Assembly (NCBI RefSeq): GCF_000145275.1
Contig: NC_014393.1
Location: 1,488,001 to 1,552,000, forward strand
Source: Clostridium cellulovorans 743B
Lineage (GTDB): Bacteria > Bacillota > Clostridia > Clostridiales > Clostridiaceae
Reading direction: 5' to 3'
Length of the DNA stretch: 64,000 nucleotides
Part shown: positions 62,343 through 64,000 of the stretch, in pieces
Position numbering within the stretch: position 1 is the stretch's first letter
How the letters are laid out: the number at the start of each line of letters is the position of its first letter
Notes under the pieces: model-generated
What the model was told of the DNA's origin: nothing
The model's database searches: none
The model's input: the letters and a program-made list of their open reading frames with translations, nothing else
Program-made: the position numbers and the translations under genes

Positions 62343-63029
62343 ATGATAGAGTTTAAGAATGTTTCAAAGATTTACGGGAATAATGCACCTGCTTTATCGA
62401 ATATAAATTTAAAGATTGAAAAGGGCGAGTTTGTATTTTTAGTAGGACCCAGTGGAGCCGGAAAATCTACATTTATAAAACTTTTAATGAAAGAAATTAA
62501 TCCAACTAGTGGAAAGTTGATTTTTAATAATGAAGATATAACAAATATTATTCATAAGGAAATTCCTTATCATAGAAGAAAGATTGGAATGGTATTCCAA
62601 GACTTTAGGTTAATTCCTACGCTAAATGTTTATGAAAATGTTGCTTTTGCTATGAGAGTTGTAGAGGCTAGTGAAAGAGAAATTAAGAAAAAAGTACCTG
62701 TAGCGTTAGGGCTAGTAGGTTTGAATAAAAAGTATAAGAGCTATCCAGGAGAACTTTCTGGTGGTGAACAGCAAAGAATAGCCATAGCAAGAGCTATTGT
62801 TAATAATCCATCAGTAATAATTGCTGACGAACCAACTGGAAACTTAGATCCTCAAACAGCTATTGAGATTATGGAACTGCTTAAGGATATTAATAAGGGT
62901 GGTACTACAATCCTTATGGCGACTCACGCAAAGGATATAGTTGACTCTATGAAAAAAAGAGTTATAGCTATTGAAAAAGGAAAAATAGCAAGAGACGAAC
63001 AAAGGGGTATGTATAGCAATGAAGAATAA
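62343..63029 (+). CDS. ftsE: Cell-division ATP-binding protein FtsE
   Basis: ATG 62343 follows AAGGAG; a GTG at 62337 is closer than useful. The 228-aa ABC ATPase shows GPSGAGKST (Walker A), the FtsE Q-loop IGMVFQDFRLI, LSGGEQQRIAIARA, IIADEPTGNLDP and the H-loop ATHAKD. It pairs with FtsX to control peptidoglycan hydrolases at the septum or sidewall; in sporeformers FtsEX affects asymmetric division. It overlaps ftsX by 11 bases. A TATAAT at about 62307 may be its -10. Confidence 0.96.
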   Translation: MIEFKNVSKIYGNNAPALSNINLKIEKGEFVFLVGPSGAGKSTFIKLLMKEINPTSGKLIFNNEDITNIIHKEIPYHRRKIGMVFQDFRLIPTLNVYENVAFAMRVVEASEREIKKKVPVALGLVGLNKKYKSYPGELSGGEQQRIAIARAIVNNPSVIIADEPTGNLDPQTAIEIMELLKDINKGGTTILMATHAKDIVDSMKKRVIAIEKGKIARDEQRGMYSNEE

Positions 63030-63906
63030 TTCTATAAAATTATTTTGTAACGATGCATTAAGAAGTCTTAGAAGAAATAGAACATTAACAATAGCATCTA
63101 TATTAACTGTTGCATTGACATTAGTTATATTAGGATGTTTTATGGTTATTTCTAGAACAGTGGACAAGGCGTTTGTTGGACTTCAAGGTAAATTAGATAT
63201 TCAAGTTTATTTGAAGACTGATATAACAGAAGCGCAGCAAAGTAGTATTAAATCTAAAATTGAAGATATAGAAGGAATAAAAGAGATTACCTACATATCT
63301 AAAGACGAAGCTTATAAAAAAATGGAAGAGATGATGGGTAACAGTAAAGATATGTTGATAGGTCTTGAAGATGCAGATGTATTTCCAGCCTCTTTTTCTG
63401 TAAATGTTGGTAGTACAGAGCAACTTAATGAACTAAAAGATGCTGTTGCTGACATGGATGGAGTGGAATCCATTAAAGAAGGCGATGATACTGTAGGTAA
63501 GTTTGAAAGCTTTAAGAAGGTTACTATGTGGATCTTGTTAGGCTTGTCAGTTGTCTTATTTGCTGTTTCTTTATTCTTAATCGCTAATACTATAAAGCTT
63601 ACGGTTTTTTCTAGAAGAAGAGAAATCGCTATAATGAAAAATATTGGAGCTACTGACTGGTTTATAAGATGGCCATTTTTAATTGAAGGAATGATACTTG
63701 GCTTTTTAGGAGATATCATTTCTGTAATAATCTTATTTGCTGGATATTCTGTTTTATACAATAAAGTATCAAGTGCTGTTTTAGCAGGAGCTTTAATAGA
63801 ACCAACATATATACTAACCAATATTTTACCTATATTCACTTTATTTGGTATAGCTTTAGGAGCTGTTGCAAGTATCATATCAATGAGGAAATTCTTACAC
63901 GTATAG
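63019..63906 (+). CDS. ftsX: Cell-division protein FtsX
   Basis: A 295-aa protein with four membrane segments: the first at about 22-45 (TLTIASILTVALTLVILGCFMVI) and three at about 170-290. An extracellular domain of about 110 residues lies between the first and second (YLKTDITEAQQSSIKSKIEDIEG) and regulates cell-wall hydrolases. NSIKLFCNDALRSLRRNRTLT is the usual FtsX N-terminus. Start overlaps ftsE. Followed by a terminator. Confidence 0.95.
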   Translation: MKNNSIKLFCNDALRSLRRNRTLTIASILTVALTLVILGCFMVISRTVDKAFVGLQGKLDIQVYLKTDITEAQQSSIKSKIEDIEGIKEITYISKDEAYKKMEEMMGNSKDMLIGLEDADVFPASFSVNVGSTEQLNELKDAVADMDGVESIKEGDDTVGKFESFKKVTMWILLGLSVVLFAVSLFLIANTIKLTVFSRRREIAIMKNIGATDWFIRWPFLIEGMILGFLGDIISVIILFAGYSVLYNKVSSAVLAGALIEPTYILTNILPIFTLFGIALGAVASIISMRKFLHV

Positions 63907-63930
63907 TGTTTTTCAGAAGGTGTAAGTGTT

Positions 63931-63975
63931 AAAAGGACTGTCTCATGCATGTAAAATGAGACAGTTTTTCTTTTT
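63931..63975. terminator. Terminator after ftsEX
   Basis: ACTGTCTCAT pairs with ATGAGACAGT around a 9-nt loop; AAAAGG precedes and TTTTTC follows. Confidence 0.9.
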
Positions 63976-64000
63976 TACGGTTTTGTTTAATAAAATCAGG

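Noticed and set aside
63312..63950. 212-codon minus-strand frame opposite ftsX
   Set aside because: It covers ftsX and runs through the terminator; no motif or ribosome binding site.
1..64000. CRISPR arrays, tRNA, rRNA and prophage modules
   Set aside because: No regularly spaced repeats, no cloverleaf-like sequence with T-loop consensus, no rRNA and no phage structural genes were recognised by reading.

Overview
The window is AT-rich, gene-dense DNA from a spore-forming member of the Clostridia, most likely genus Clostridium. Evidence: a cotJABC spore-coat operon, a gerS-like/alr pair as in Clostridioides, four Csp-type germination proteases, an agrBD peptide-signalling pair, alr followed by mazEF, ftsEX, and strong AGGAGG ribosome binding sites with frequent GTG/TTG starts. 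No rRNA, tRNA, CRISPR array or prophage block was seen. The only mobile element is one intact IS982-family insertion.

Layout. 1-4200: aminotransferase fragment, DUF4474-like membrane protein, metallophosphoesterase, TetR regulator. 4.3-5.2 kb: two paralogous 89-residue proteins with a cystatin-like QxVNG signature. 5.9-7.5 kb: ABC-F ribosome-protection ATPase behind an attenuator-like hairpin that contains its own ribosome binding site. 7.7-20.4 kb, all on the minus strand: three galactose-binding-protein homologues, one amino-acid-type binding protein, four subtilisin-like Csp proteases in two duplicated pairs, and a second amino-acid-type binding protein, with no permease or ATPase. This is the best candidate for an undescribed system (possibly germinant sensing coupled to protease activation). 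20.7-25.5 kb: amidase with SPOR domain, cyclase-family hydrolase, agrB with an easily missed 44-residue agrD, IS982, bioY.

25.6-36.2 kb: heterodimeric ABC exporter behind a 17/19 Fur box, HAD phosphatase, GH43 glycosidase, small 5-TM protein, and a three-gene sugar ABC importer without ATPase. 36.5-42.1 kb: two divergent operons for a corrinoid methyltransferase system (two UroD/MtaA-type methyltransferases, corrinoid protein, RACo-type activator, DUF1638 protein). 42.3-51.3 kb: ArsR-type sensor, galM, araR, then araA-araD-transaldolase-transketolase behind a promoter with cre-like and AraR-like sites; no araB. With the GH43 enzyme and importer this forms an arabinose/arabino-oligosaccharide route into the pentose phosphate pathway.

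51.5-64 kb: cotJC-cotJB-cotJA (cotJA, 52 residues, is easily missed), three proteins of unknown function, gerS-like/alr, mazEF, a second transketolase split into two subunits, a YitT-family membrane protein and ftsEX. Most transcription units end in clear intrinsic terminators, many of them bidirectional between convergent genes.
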